Assembly (NCBI GenBank): GCA_016212295.1
Contig: JACRGO010000048.1
Coordinates: forward strand, 1-29,997
Direction: 5' to 3'
Source of the DNA: Nitrospinota bacterium
Lineage (GTDB): Bacteria; Nitrospinota; Nitrospinia; JACRGO01
Length of the DNA stretch: 29,997 nt
The position numbers were made by a program, and so were the translations under genes. Every line of letters starts with the position of its first letter. Position 1 is the first letter of the stretch. This document shows, piece after piece, positions 16,751 to 23,882 of the stretch. Under the pieces are notes generated by a model. It did no database searches, was not told the DNA's origin, and worked only from the letters and a program-made list of their open reading frames with translations.

Positions 16751-16822
16751 ACCACAGATTACACCGATTACACGGATTTTAAAAAAAATAATTTATTCTG
16801 TGCAATCTGCGGAATCTGTGGT
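16751..16822. repeat. Inverted ACCACAGATTACAC-type repeat
   Basis: ACCACAGATT (16751-16760) and AATCTGTGGT (16813-16822) are exact inverses. Looser matches continue inward (GATTACAC against GTGCAATC) around an A/T-rich loop. It sits between the OmpA-domain gene and the HNH gene. Repeats of this sequence type are familiar from many environmental bacterial genomes; this is from memory. Confidence 0.8.
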
Positions 16823-16867
16823 AAAAAAATTTTGGTTGCGGCGAAACTGCGCTATGGATAGACGGCC

Positions 16868-17707
16868 TTACTCCTCCAGGAACTTGAATTCTACCCGCCT
16901 GTTCAAGGCCCTTTCCTCCTCCGTGCCGCGCGGGTTCACCGGAAATTTTTCACCAAATCCCTTTGTTTGAAGCCTTTCCCTGGAAATTTTCTCCTCTGAA
17001 ACCAAATAATCCGCTACAGCATTGGCCCTGTTTTTGGATAGGACCATATTATGGGCGTCCGTTCCCAGATCGCAGGTGTGCCCCTCAATTAGTATCTTCC
17101 CACCAAAATTTCTGATTTGCCCGGCTATGTCCTTAAGCGTTTCCTTGGCCTCATCCCTTATCTCCGACTTATTGAGATCAAAAAATACAGCGGAAGCCAC
17201 ATCCACCTGATAAGCAACCATTTCCTCCTCAACCTTTTTCTCAGAAGGACGGGACGTCAAATCCTGGGCCGACGGGATTAATTTTCCGGTGTCCTGAGCG
17301 GTCTCCTGGGCTTTGGGCGCCGGGCTGAACGGCTCGGCGCGGTCTCCCAGCATGACGGTATGATAATGGGCCACTGGAAAAACGGCGGGATCGACCAGGG
17401 CATGGAGCTGATTCACTGACACGTTTTCATACGACTCAATGGCCTGGACTTCTCCAACGAACAGGGAATATTCCTTCCCCCCGTCCCGGACCCGCCGGAA
17501 GATTTTAAACAGGTCCCCGGCCTTGACTCCCTGGTCCTTGCCCGCGTCTATGACGTAATAAGTGATAGGGTCCTTGGCGATGTCCTCCGGATTAGGGGCC
17601 TTTTCCACCTTGATGACTCTATACAAAGCATCTCCAGCCAGGGCGGGAAAAGGAGCAATAATCATTAAAGCCAGACCAAAAATCAGATAACGAAATAGAA
17701 AAACCAT
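16868..17707 (-). CDS. OmpA/MotB-domain peptidoglycan-binding envelope protein
   Basis: A 279-residue exported protein from the ATG at 17707 (MVFLFRYLIF...). A Sec signal peptide ends near FPALA-GDA. The frame extends to a TTG at 17749, but that would overlap the ubiA stop and put polar residues ahead of the signal. The middle region (about 40-130) has VIDAGKDQGVKAGDLFKIF, a small beta domain of unknown role. The C-terminal OmpA-like domain (about 175-279) contains FDLNKSEI, EGHTCDLGT, LSKNRANAV and NRRVEF, with the Asp and Arg that bind diaminopimelate. It probably tethers the outer envelope to peptidoglycan. It starts 25 bases after ubiA and is likely in one transcript with it. Confidence 0.88.
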   Translation of the reverse strand: MVFLFRYLIFGLALMIIAPFPALAGDALYRVIKVEKAPNPEDIAKDPITYYVIDAGKDQGVKAGDLFKIFRRVRDGGKEYSLFVGEVQAIESYENVSVNQLHALVDPAVFPVAHYHTVMLGDRAEPFSPAPKAQETAQDTGKLIPSAQDLTSRPSEKKVEEEMVAYQVDVASAVFFDLNKSEIRDEAKETLKDIAGQIRNFGGKILIEGHTCDLGTDAHNMVLSKNRANAVADYLVSEEKISRERLQTKGFGEKFPVNPRGTEEERALNRRVEFKFLEE

Positions 17708-17732
17708 GCCTGTTTTAGAATTTAGAATAAGG

Positions 17733-18581
17733 TTAGGAAATAGTATCAATCACCACAAAAAACATCAAAAGAACGCTTATGGCCCCGTTTAGATTAAAAA
17801 ACGCGGCGTTGACCCTCTTCAAGTCGTCCGGCCTCACTATGGAATGCTCGTACCATAAAATGGCCGCTGTAATAACGACGCCGGCCAAATAGACAGCGCC
17901 CAAGGGCCGCGCCAAGGGAAGGGCAAGCAGAAAAAGAACCATGATTGCATGAAAGAGACTGGAAAACTTCAATGACCTGGCCAAGCCGAACTTTTGTGGA
18001 AAGGAAAAGAGGCCGTGCTCCCTGTCGAATTGATAATCCTGGCAGGCATAGATTATGTCAAGTCCTGCAAGCCAGAAGACCACGGCCAGCCCCACCATCA
18101 CTGAAGCCCCTCCTATCTCGTTTGCCACAGCGGCCCATGCTCCTATGGGGGCGAGACTTAAGGCCAGTCCCAGGAAAAAATGGGAAAGCCAGGTAAACCG
18201 CTTTGTAAAGGAATAGAAAAAAACCACGGCCAGCGCCATTGGGGAGAGCATAAGACACAAGGGATTCAACATAGCGCACGCGAACACAAAGGCCCCTATG
18301 GCCGCTGCCAGAAAAACCAGATATTCCCCCTTTCCCACGAATCCGGAGGGAAGGGCGCGGTCCCTGGTCCTTTGATTTTTTGCGTCAATATTGGCGTCCA
18401 CCACGCGGTTAAAGGCCATGGCCGCGCTCCTTGCGCCGAACATGGCCACGAGTATCCAACCCAATTTATTAAGTGGGGGCAGTCCCCGGGCAGCGAGAAA
18501 GGCGCTCATCATGGCGAACGGGAGGGCAAAGACAGTGTGCTGTATTTTGATGTCACGGAGGATAGCCTGCAATTTATTCAT
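17733..18581 (-). CDS. UbiA-family aromatic prenyltransferase (putative 4-hydroxybenzoate / menaquinone-futalosine type)
   Basis: A 282-residue integral membrane prenyltransferase. The two Mg-pyrophosphate motifs are present: NRVVDANIDAKN (NxxxDxxxD) in the first half and DIIYACQDYQFD in the second, with RTRDRALPSG after the first. About eight to nine membrane helices are visible. This subtype is the UbiA-like group often annotated as 4-hydroxybenzoate polyprenyltransferase, and in menaquinone producers is the MqnP-type enzyme; which quinone is made cannot be decided here. No other quinone gene is in the window. It is followed by the OmpA-domain gene after 25 bases. No clear Shine-Dalgarno precedes the ATG. 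Confidence 0.9.
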   Translation of the reverse strand: MNKLQAILRDIKIQHTVFALPFAMMSAFLAARGLPPLNKLGWILVAMFGARSAAMAFNRVVDANIDAKNQRTRDRALPSGFVGKGEYLVFLAAAIGAFVFACAMLNPLCLMLSPMALAVVFFYSFTKRFTWLSHFFLGLALSLAPIGAWAAVANEIGGASVMVGLAVVFWLAGLDIIYACQDYQFDREHGLFSFPQKFGLARSLKFSSLFHAIMVLFLLALPLARPLGAVYLAGVVITAAILWYEHSIVRPDDLKRVNAAFFNLNGAISVLLMFFVVIDTIS

Positions 18582-18672
18582 GCGATTAGTTTAGTGGAAA
18601 TATCGCCGCGCTTCAAGGGGGGTGCGGCCATGGCAAAGCGCGATACGGCCTGATAGCGCCCTTCATAGGGTG

Positions 18673-18875
18673 ACACACCCCGGCCTTCGGCCACCCCTCT
18701 CAAGAGGGGAATTAAACATGCGGCCACCTCAAGAGGAAATTTAGATATACTACGCGGTCCCTGGCAGGAGGGGAGTTTAATATAATAAGCGGCGCCACTC
18801 CCCTCTTGAGAATGACCCAAAGCGGCGGGGTGTGTTTCCCCTCTTGAGAGGGGTGGCCTTTAGGCCGGGGTGTGT
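18673..18875. repeat. Family B palindromic element with inverted 39/40-bp arms
   Basis: The left arm (18673-18711, ACACACCCCGGCC...) and right arm (18836-18875) are inverted copies, differing only in a TTCG versus TTTA-type loop. Each arm holds GGCC-loop-GGCC and CCCCTCTTGAGAGGGG palindromes. The right arm is identical over 40 bases to 22228-22267 and 22987-23026, in the same orientation. Confidence 0.9.
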
Positions 18876-18950
18876 GCCTTTACCCTCCACTCTCTCTTCG
18901 GGTCCCATCCATCTATTCCTTTCCAGCCCCGTTTTTCGCGGAAAAAGTTA

Positions 18951-18979
18951 TTGCCTTTTTCCCCTTCCTGCTGTATATT
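18951..18979 (+). promoter_or_regulatory. Putative promoter of the WD40-caspase gene
   Basis: TTGCCT (18951-18956), a 17-base spacer and TATATT (18974-18979) resemble a sigma-70 promoter with four of six and five of six matches. The start codon is at 19046, leaving a leader of about 60 bases. Confidence 0.4.
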
Positions 18980-19045
18980 TTAGCCCGGTAAGCTGCCTGC
19001 GTCCCATGCTTGGGAAACAAGGAATTATTTTAACTGGAGGTTATT

Positions 19046-22000
19046 ATGCGAATAAACAAAACCAAGGCCGGAGAGCCCGTAGGGACAAGAGGGGCGGTCT
19101 CTCTGCTCCTCCTGGCCTGCATTTTTTTGTTTTCCTGCGCCTCGCCGCCCAGACCCCGTACCCCAGAAGTTGAAGAAGGAAAAGGTTGGACAAGCACACC
19201 CGTTCCAGTTGTTAAAAAAGAAGAAATGCGCCCCTCCCTAGCCAAAATCCAAGCCCCCATCCTGGAGATCGACGCCGGCGGGCACAAGGCAGTGATAAAT
19301 GATGTCATCTTCACCAGGGACGGGAAATACCTGGTCTCAGCCTCGGATGACAAGACGGTCCTGGTCTGGGACGTGGAAACCGGGGAGGTAGTCCGCGCCA
19401 TCCGGGGCCAGATAGGGGAAGGGGATGAAGGTAAGATTTTCGCCGCGGCCCTATCCCCTGACAACCGGGTATTGGCCGTGGGGGGATATGTTAAAAATAA
19501 TGCCATACGCCTCATCGACTTCCAGACCGGCCAAGTGGTCCGCCTCCTGAAGGGACACGGGAATGTGATTAACGGCCTCGCCTTTTCCTCTGACGGCCAA
19601 AGGCTGATTTCCGGGAGCGCCGACTTTACCGCGCGCGTCTGGGACGTCCGCTCAGGGGAGACCCTTCATATATTGAAAGGACACACGGAGCGTATTTACG
19701 CCGTGGCCTTTTCCCCGGACGGAAAAAGGGTTGCCACAGGCAGCCTTGACCATACCCTGAAGCTCTGGGACGCCTCCACCGGCGCCCTCCTTGCCACAAT
19801 GAAAGGGCATAAGAATAATGTAGTTTCCGCCGCCTTCACGCCTGACGGCAAAACCCTCCTCTCCGGGAGTTGGGACAAGACCATCCGGCTCTGGAACGGG
19901 GAGAACGGGGAGTTTATCAAGGTCCTGGCGGAGCAGGATTCCACAGTGGACAGCCTCTCCATCTCCCCGGACGGGACAAAGGTGGTTACGGGAATAGGTA
20001 CAGGTCCCGGCGTGACCAACAACGTCTTTTCCATCCCCTCCGGTGAACGTTTGGCTTCCTTCACAAAACACAAGAACATCGTCCTTGCCACCGCCATCTC
20101 GCCTGATGGCAGGACTGCGGCAACGGGGGGAGGGAGTGACAAGGAAATCTACCTCTGGGACGTCAACACAGGGGAGGTGAAAAAAAGGATGGCGGGCAAG
20201 GGCGGAATAATCTGGAGCGTTGGTTTCGCCAAGGATGGAAAGTCCATCGCCTGGGGAAAGAAATATGATAGAAGCGGTTATAATATGTACCAAATTAATG
20301 GTCCCCTTGAACAATCCTTCCGCTTAAAGGACCCGGACCAGGGCTTTAACCTTGCCATTGGAGAAAAGATTCAGGACATCGCCGTTGCTTCCCAAATCTT
20401 AAATCTCAAATCTCAAATCCGAAATCCCCAGGGTTCTGATTACCTCCGCTCCCTGGAATCAGCCGGCCCCTTCTCCATCCGCACCGCAAACGGAGGCATC
20501 CACCCTACCCTCCAAATCCTGAAAAATGGAAAGGCGGCCCATGAGATAACCCTGGATTCCATCAGCGGCAATGACCACCGAAGCCTCACCCTCACCCCTG
20601 ACAGCGGTACTGTCATAAGCGGCGCGGGCAATGGCTGCCTCGCCTCCTGGAGCACGGAAACAGGCAAAAAGATCCATGACTTCGTGGGCCACACAGGGGA
20701 CGTTTTTGGCGTGGCCGTCTCTCCGGATGGGCGTTATCTGGTCTCCGGCTCCGTTGACCAGACCGTGAAGCTGTGGGAGGTTGCCTCTGGAAAACTCCTA
20801 CTCAGCATCTTTCAAGGGTCGGACGAAGAGTGGGTGGCCTGGGTCCCGGACGGCTTTTATGCTGCCTCCAATAATGGGGGAAAGTACGTGGGATATCACA
20901 TCAACCGGGGAGAGGACAAGGCCGCGGATTACGTGGGCCTGGACCAGATCGGCGAGACTTTTTACCGCCCTGATCTGGTGGCCAAGAGTCTGCAAGGGGG
21001 ATTCGAGGCGGAGATCCGGGCGGAGTTGGAAAGGCTCGGCGGCATAGATGAAATCATCGCCTCCGGCCTTCCGCCCAAGGTGGCGATCCTTTCGGAAAAA
21101 GAACTTAAAATCAACCAACAGGACTTTACCCTGGAATTTTCGCTGGAGGAACAAAAGGGGGGCATAGGAAAGATCCAGTACAAGGTGAATAATGTGGCCA
21201 GGGAATCCGCCGACGCCCGTTCCGGGGACGTTTCCACAGCGCGCAAGTCCGGGGTGATATCCAGAAAATTCACCTTGCCCCACGGCAGGAACGAAATCAC
21301 CGTGACGGCCCATAACAAAGACGGCAGCATCGCGTCCAAGCCGGAAACCGTTGTCGTGAATGTGAATGATCCCCTCGAAGCCGCCCCCTCCCTTTATGTG
21401 CTGGCCGTGGGGATATCCGATTATAGCGACATGGACCTGAAACTAAATCTGGCCCATGCGGACGCCCAGGCCATGGCCAAGGAGTTGGAGCTGAGGGGAA
21501 AGGGGCTTTTCAGGGATATTCACGTGAAACCCCTGGTGGACAAGGAGGCCACCACCGTAGGCATTCAAAAGGAGTTCGAGCGCCTGCGCGGAATCGTCAA
21601 GCCCAGCGACGTGTTCGTGTTGTACCTGGCCGGGCATGGCAAGGCCATGAACGGCAATTACTATTTCATCCCCTGGGAGGCGGAGTATGTGAACATGGAG
21701 TCCTTGATGAAGGCGAGCATTTCCCATGAGAAAATTCAGTCCCTGCTCGCGATGGTCCCGGCCCTTAAGGGTCTTGTTATTATCGACACCTGTTTTTCCG
21801 GACTCGCCGCGGTCCCTGATTCCAAAATGATAGTCGCGGCCCTTTCTCGCGGCGGCGCAGAAGAAAAGGCCGCCATCGACAGGTTGATGCGCTCCACTGG
21901 CAGGACCACCCTGGCCGCCTCATCGGAAGAACAACATGCCCTGGAAGGAATGGGGGAAAAGCATGGGGTATTTACCTATTCCCTGCTGGAAGGCTTAAAA

Positions 22001-22210
22001 GGAAAAGCGGACAGAAAAGGAGAGGGGGAAGGGGTCATCACCATTGATGAGCTGGCCGATTTCGTGGGAAAAGAGGTCCCTGAAATTACCATGAACCGTT
22101 GGGGATACAGACAGGTCCCTATGAGGAATATTTCCGGCGACCCATTTCCCATCGCCTGCGGGGAGGGGTTTGATGGGCCGGGGTGCAAGAAGCAGGGCGG
22201 TGGAAAGTGA
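19046..22210 (+). CDS. WD40-repeat lipoprotein with C-terminal caspase-like (peptidase C14) domain
   Basis: A 1054-residue protein. GGAGG lies 5 bases before the ATG. A lipoprotein signal ends LFSC (Cys31), placing it in the envelope. About ten WD40 blades span residues 75-605, ending in motifs such as VLVWDVETG, ARVWDVRSG, LKLWDASTG and VKLWEVASG. A linker and Ig-like beta region (about 605-770) follow. The caspase-fold domain (about 775-1000) has the catalytic dyad His864 in YLAGHGKAMNG and Cys916 in IIDTCFSG. The family is the bacterial metacaspase/orthocaspase-like group, often with WD40 sensors. An envelope sensor-protease role is inferred. A heptamer DNA repeat inserted in frame (20394-20428) encodes SQILNLKSQIRNPQ between blades. 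The gene is bracketed by identical 40-bp repeats (18836-18875, 22228-22267). Confidence 0.92.
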   Translation: MRINKTKAGEPVGTRGAVSLLLLACIFLFSCASPPRPRTPEVEEGKGWTSTPVPVVKKEEMRPSLAKIQAPILEIDAGGHKAVINDVIFTRDGKYLVSASDDKTVLVWDVETGEVVRAIRGQIGEGDEGKIFAAALSPDNRVLAVGGYVKNNAIRLIDFQTGQVVRLLKGHGNVINGLAFSSDGQRLISGSADFTARVWDVRSGETLHILKGHTERIYAVAFSPDGKRVATGSLDHTLKLWDASTGALLATMKGHKNNVVSAAFTPDGKTLLSGSWDKTIRLWNGENGEFIKVLAEQDSTVDSLSISPDGTKVVTGIGTGPGVTNNVFSIPSGERLASFTKHKNIVLATAISPDGRTAATGGGSDKEIYLWDVNTGEVKKRMAGKGGIIWSVGFAKDGKSIAWGKKYDRSGYNMYQINGPLEQSFRLKDPDQGFNLAIGEKIQDIAVASQILNLKSQIRNPQGSDYLRSLESAGPFSIRTANGGIHPTLQILKNGKAAHEITLDSISGNDHRSLTLTPDSGTVISGAGNGCLASWSTETGKKIHDFVGHTGDVFGVAVSPDGRYLVSGSVDQTVKLWEVASGKLLLSIFQGSDEEWVAWVPDGFYAASNNGGKYVGYHINRGEDKAADYVGLDQIGETFYRPDLVAKSLQGGFEAEIRAELERLGGIDEIIASGLPPKVAILSEKELKINQQDFTLEFSLEEQKGGIGKIQYKVNNVARESADARSGDVSTARKSGVISRKFTLPHGRNEITVTAHNKDGSIASKPETVVVNVNDPLEAAPSLYVLAVGISDYSDMDLKLNLAHADAQAMAKELELRGKGLFRDIHVKPLVDKEATTVGIQKEFERLRGIVKPSDVFVLYLAGHGKAMNGNYYFIPWEAEYVNMESLMKASISHEKIQSLLAMVPALKGLVIIDTCFSGLAAVPDSKMIVAALSRGGAEEKAAIDRLMRSTGRTTLAASSEEQHALEGMGEKHGVFTYSLLEGLKGKADRKGEGEGVITIDELADFVGKEVPEITMNRWGYRQVPMRNISGDPFPIACGEGFDGPGCKKQGGGK
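20394..20428 (+). repeat. Heptamer tandem repeat inside the WD40-caspase gene
   Basis: Five consecutive 7-bp units (AAATCTT, AAATCTC twice, AAATCCG, AAATCCC) lie inside the coding sequence at about residues 450-461. Their composition is unlike the GC-rich surroundings and resembles an intergenic array near 2016-2045. The reading frame stays open. Confidence 0.85.
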
Positions 22211-22221
22211 GAGGCCCATAT

Positions 22222-22408
22222 AATAAATTCCCCTCTTGAGAGGGGTGGCCTTTAGGCCGGGGTGTGTTGTCTTTTTACTACAACATCACGGCAACGGCTT
22301 TGCTTCTTCTTCCCGGAAGAGCAAATAGGGGAGTCGGGGACGTGGAATAACCCACCCCGGCGCTTCGCGTCAAGACGCTACGCGCCACCCCTCCAGGGAG
22401 GGGAATTT
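22222..22408 (+). repeat. Composite repeat D1, upstream copy flanking the DUF559 gene
   Basis: A 187-bp block: family B arm (22228-22267), a unique middle with TTTTTACTACAACATCACGG and a CTTCCCGGAAG palindrome, then a family A-like half (22349-22408) ending CCCCTCCAGGGAGGGG. It is repeated directly at 22981-23165 with one substitution and two small indels. It begins 11 bases after the WD40-caspase stop codon, where its GAGGGG hairpin could affect the end of that transcript. Confidence 0.92.
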
Positions 22409-22503
22409 AACAAAATAAGCGCTTACCTCAAGAGGGGATTCAGGCATAGGAAATTTATGTTCAGGCCGCCCTTGCGCGAAAGGGGGCATAATAGGCACTT
22501 CCC

Positions 22504-22884
22504 ATGAAAAGGAAAATTATCCCTTACAATCCAAGGCTGAAAGAACTTGCGCGGGATTTAAGAAAAAGCGGCAACTTGTCAGAAATATTACTCTGGAAAT
22601 GTCTGAAGGGCAAGCAGATAATGGGGTACGATTTTCACCGCCAAAGTCCCATTGACGAATATATCGTTGACTTTTTTTGTCCTGAACTCTCCCTTGCCGT
22701 GGAAATCGACGGCTGGACCCATTTGGGCAAGTATGAGAAGGATGTAAAGCGGCAAAAGAAGCTGGAGTCCATGGGGGTGCGATTTTTAAGATTTGGAGAT
22801 AAGGATATCAAGCAAAATATGGAGGGGGTTCTTTTAAGGATTAAGGAATGGATAAAGGAGAACAGTCCGCCAATTCCTCTCTGA
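22504..22884 (+). CDS. DUF559 (Vsr-like) endonuclease-domain protein
   Basis: A 126-residue stand-alone DUF559 protein, a small PD-(D/E)XK-fold family related to the Vsr repair nuclease. It has the family N-terminus (YNPRLKELARDLRKSGNLSE), a core with FHRQSPIDEYIVDFFC and LAVEIDGWTH carrying the acidic residues, and VRFLRFGDKDIKQNMEGV. No methyltransferase or mismatch-repair partner is near. It lies between two direct copies of a composite palindromic repeat (22222-22408 and 22981-23165), with a 28-bp tandem array immediately 3'. No convincing Shine-Dalgarno precedes the ATG. The coding sequence looks more AT-rich than the neighbouring caspase gene, by eye. Biochemical activity has rarely been shown for this family. 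A role in repeat mobility is my inference. Confidence 0.9.
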   Translation: MKRKIIPYNPRLKELARDLRKSGNLSEILLWKCLKGKQIMGYDFHRQSPIDEYIVDFFCPELSLAVEIDGWTHLGKYEKDVKRQKKLESMGVRFLRFGDKDIKQNMEGVLLRIKEWIKENSPPIPL

Positions 22885-22913
22885 AAAAGGCATATCATAA
22901 ATTCCCTATGAGG

Positions 22914-22993
22914 AAATGCCGTACAATAAATTCCCCTGGGAAAATGCCGTACAATAAATTCCCCTGGGAAAATGCCGTACAATAAATTCCCCT
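22914..22993 (+). repeat. 28-bp tandem repeat, three units
   Basis: Units at 22914-22941 and 22942-22969 are identical (AAATGCCGTACAATAAATTC then CCCTGGGA). A third, starting at 22970, agrees until it runs into the D2 repeat at 22990. A decayed fourth unit is visible at 22889-22913. The array joins the DUF559 gene to the downstream composite repeat and carries its first bases (AATAAATTCCCCT) in each unit. Confidence 0.9.
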
Positions 22994-23165
22994 CTTGAGA
23001 GGGGTGGCCTTTAGGCCGGGGTGTGTTGTCTTTTTACTACAACATCACGGCAACGGCTTTGCTTCTTCCCGGAAGAGCAAATATGGGGAGTCGGGGACGT
23101 GGAATAACCCACCCCGGCGCTTCGCGTCAAGACGCTCCGCGCCACCCCTCCAGGGAGGGGAATTT
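22981..23165 (+). repeat. Composite repeat D2, downstream copy flanking the DUF559 gene
   Basis: A 185-bp direct copy of 22222-22408: the same order of blocks and the same unique middle, one base substitution (CTCCGCG for CTACGCG), one 3-base deletion and one 1-base insertion. The high identity implies a recent duplication or ongoing homogenisation. A 70-codon minus frame across it is repeat-derived. Confidence 0.92.
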
Positions 23166-23222
23166 TAATATAGCGGCAGGCGCCACTCTCAAGAAGGGGG
23201 TTTAAATATAACGGGCGGCTCA

Positions 23223-23275
23223 TCTCTCAAGAGGGGAATTTTTATGCGCGTTCTATTTTGAGACTGTTAATAAAT
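23223..23275 (+). repeat. Family A/B hybrid half-copy
   Basis: It starts with the family B core TCTCAAGAGGGGAATT and ends with the family A tail TTCTATTTTGAGACTGTTAA. The junction shows that the two families share or exchange modules. It lies directly 5' of the small membrane peptide gene. Confidence 0.75.
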
Positions 23276-23301
23276 CGTTTTCTCAAATTTTTTAAAACGC
23301 C

Positions 23302-23481
23302 ATGGGCAAAAAGAAAAACATAAATAAATTTACCCGCATTTTAAAATACATCAGCGGCTATTGGCCCGCCCTTGGTCTTTGCTTCACGATAATGGGCGTT
23401 TTGGCGGGATGGGTCTTTTACGATGTGAAACCTTTTCAGCCTTTTGAAGAAATCGCGGCGAAGAAAAAAGAATATATTTAG
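23302..23481 (+). CDS. Small single-span membrane protein, 59 residues, unknown function
   Basis: ATG at 23302 to TAG at 23481. The peptide has a basic N-terminus (MGKKKNINKF), one hydrophobic span (about residues 20-40, including LGLCFTIMGVLAGWVFY) and a charged tail KPFQPFEEIAAKKKEYI. Its composition and positive-inside charge look like a genuine small membrane protein; I do not recognise a family. Its stop codon ends exactly at the first base of the MITE-like element at 23481-23592, so the original C-terminus may have been cut or replaced by the insertion. No strong Shine-Dalgarno is visible. Confidence 0.5.
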   Translation: MGKKKNINKFTRILKYISGYWPALGLCFTIMGVLAGWVFYDVKPFQPFEEIAAKKKEYI

Positions 23482-23592
23482 CGGGGTATCCACTTAGAGC
23501 AAGTAAGGCCAAAATATCTACAATAGATGGTATCAATAGATAACAACCGAATACAATATATAGTATTAACTTGCGTTAAGTGGATACCCCGC
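23481..23592. mobile_element. MITE-like element with perfect 16-bp terminal inverted repeats
   Basis: GCGGGGTATCCACTTA (23481-23496) and TAAGTGGATACCCCGC (23577-23592) are perfect inverses. Pairing continues inward for eight more positions with two mismatches (to GCAAGT). The 112-bp element encodes nothing and is AT-rich inside. Its outer ends and size are typical of a non-autonomous transposon derivative. No obvious target duplication is seen; a copy of repeat family A starts three bases after its right end. No matching transposase is in the window. Confidence 0.8.
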
Positions 23593-23594
23593 AA

Positions 23595-23684
23595 ATAGTA
23601 TTGATATAACCCACCCCGGCGCTCCGCGCCACCCCTCCAAGGAGGGGAATTTTTATGTGTGTTCTATTTTGAGACGGTTAATAT
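23595..23684 (+). repeat. Dispersed palindromic repeat, family A, copy 3
   Basis: Ninety bases nearly identical to 11665-11754, starting ATAGTATTGATAT and ending TTTGAGACGGTTAATAT. Unlike copy 2 it lacks the left ATTAACCGTCTCAA arm, which is replaced by the end of the MITE-like element. Beyond it, 23685-23882 contains a decayed CCCCTCTCAAGAGGGG at about 23716-23731 and no gene. Confidence 0.85.
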
Positions 23685-23882
23685 CTTTCCACGTTTTTAA
23701 CACACCCCTTTATCCCCTCTCAAGAGGGGAAACTCTCCCGGCCTTCGAGCGTCCTTCCTAAGGGCCAGACTCACGGCCCTCGCCATCCCCTATTACTGCT
23801 CTTCACCTGCTTGTTTGTCCATTGGTCCTTGTTGTTTTCTTATAACGCCATTTCAGATTTTCAGCAGGCGGGTCAGGTATTT

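Larger units (their letters stand above)
18582..19045. other. Divergent intergenic region, repeat-bearing
   Basis: A 464-base non-coding gap between ubiA (minus) and the WD40-caspase gene (plus). It carries a 203-bp inverted-arm element (18673-18875) and decayed GAGGGG and CCCCTC fragments at 18765-18812, and then a promoter-like pair before the caspase gene. Short frames on both strands here are repeat-derived. Confidence 0.65.

Noticed and set aside
22914-22993. Possible CRISPR array
   Set aside because: The 28-bp units are directly adjacent with no spacers, and no cas genes are present.
23011-23223. 70-codon minus-strand frame
   Set aside because: It is made of the composite repeat D2 and neighbouring repeat fragments; similar peptides arise from the other copy.
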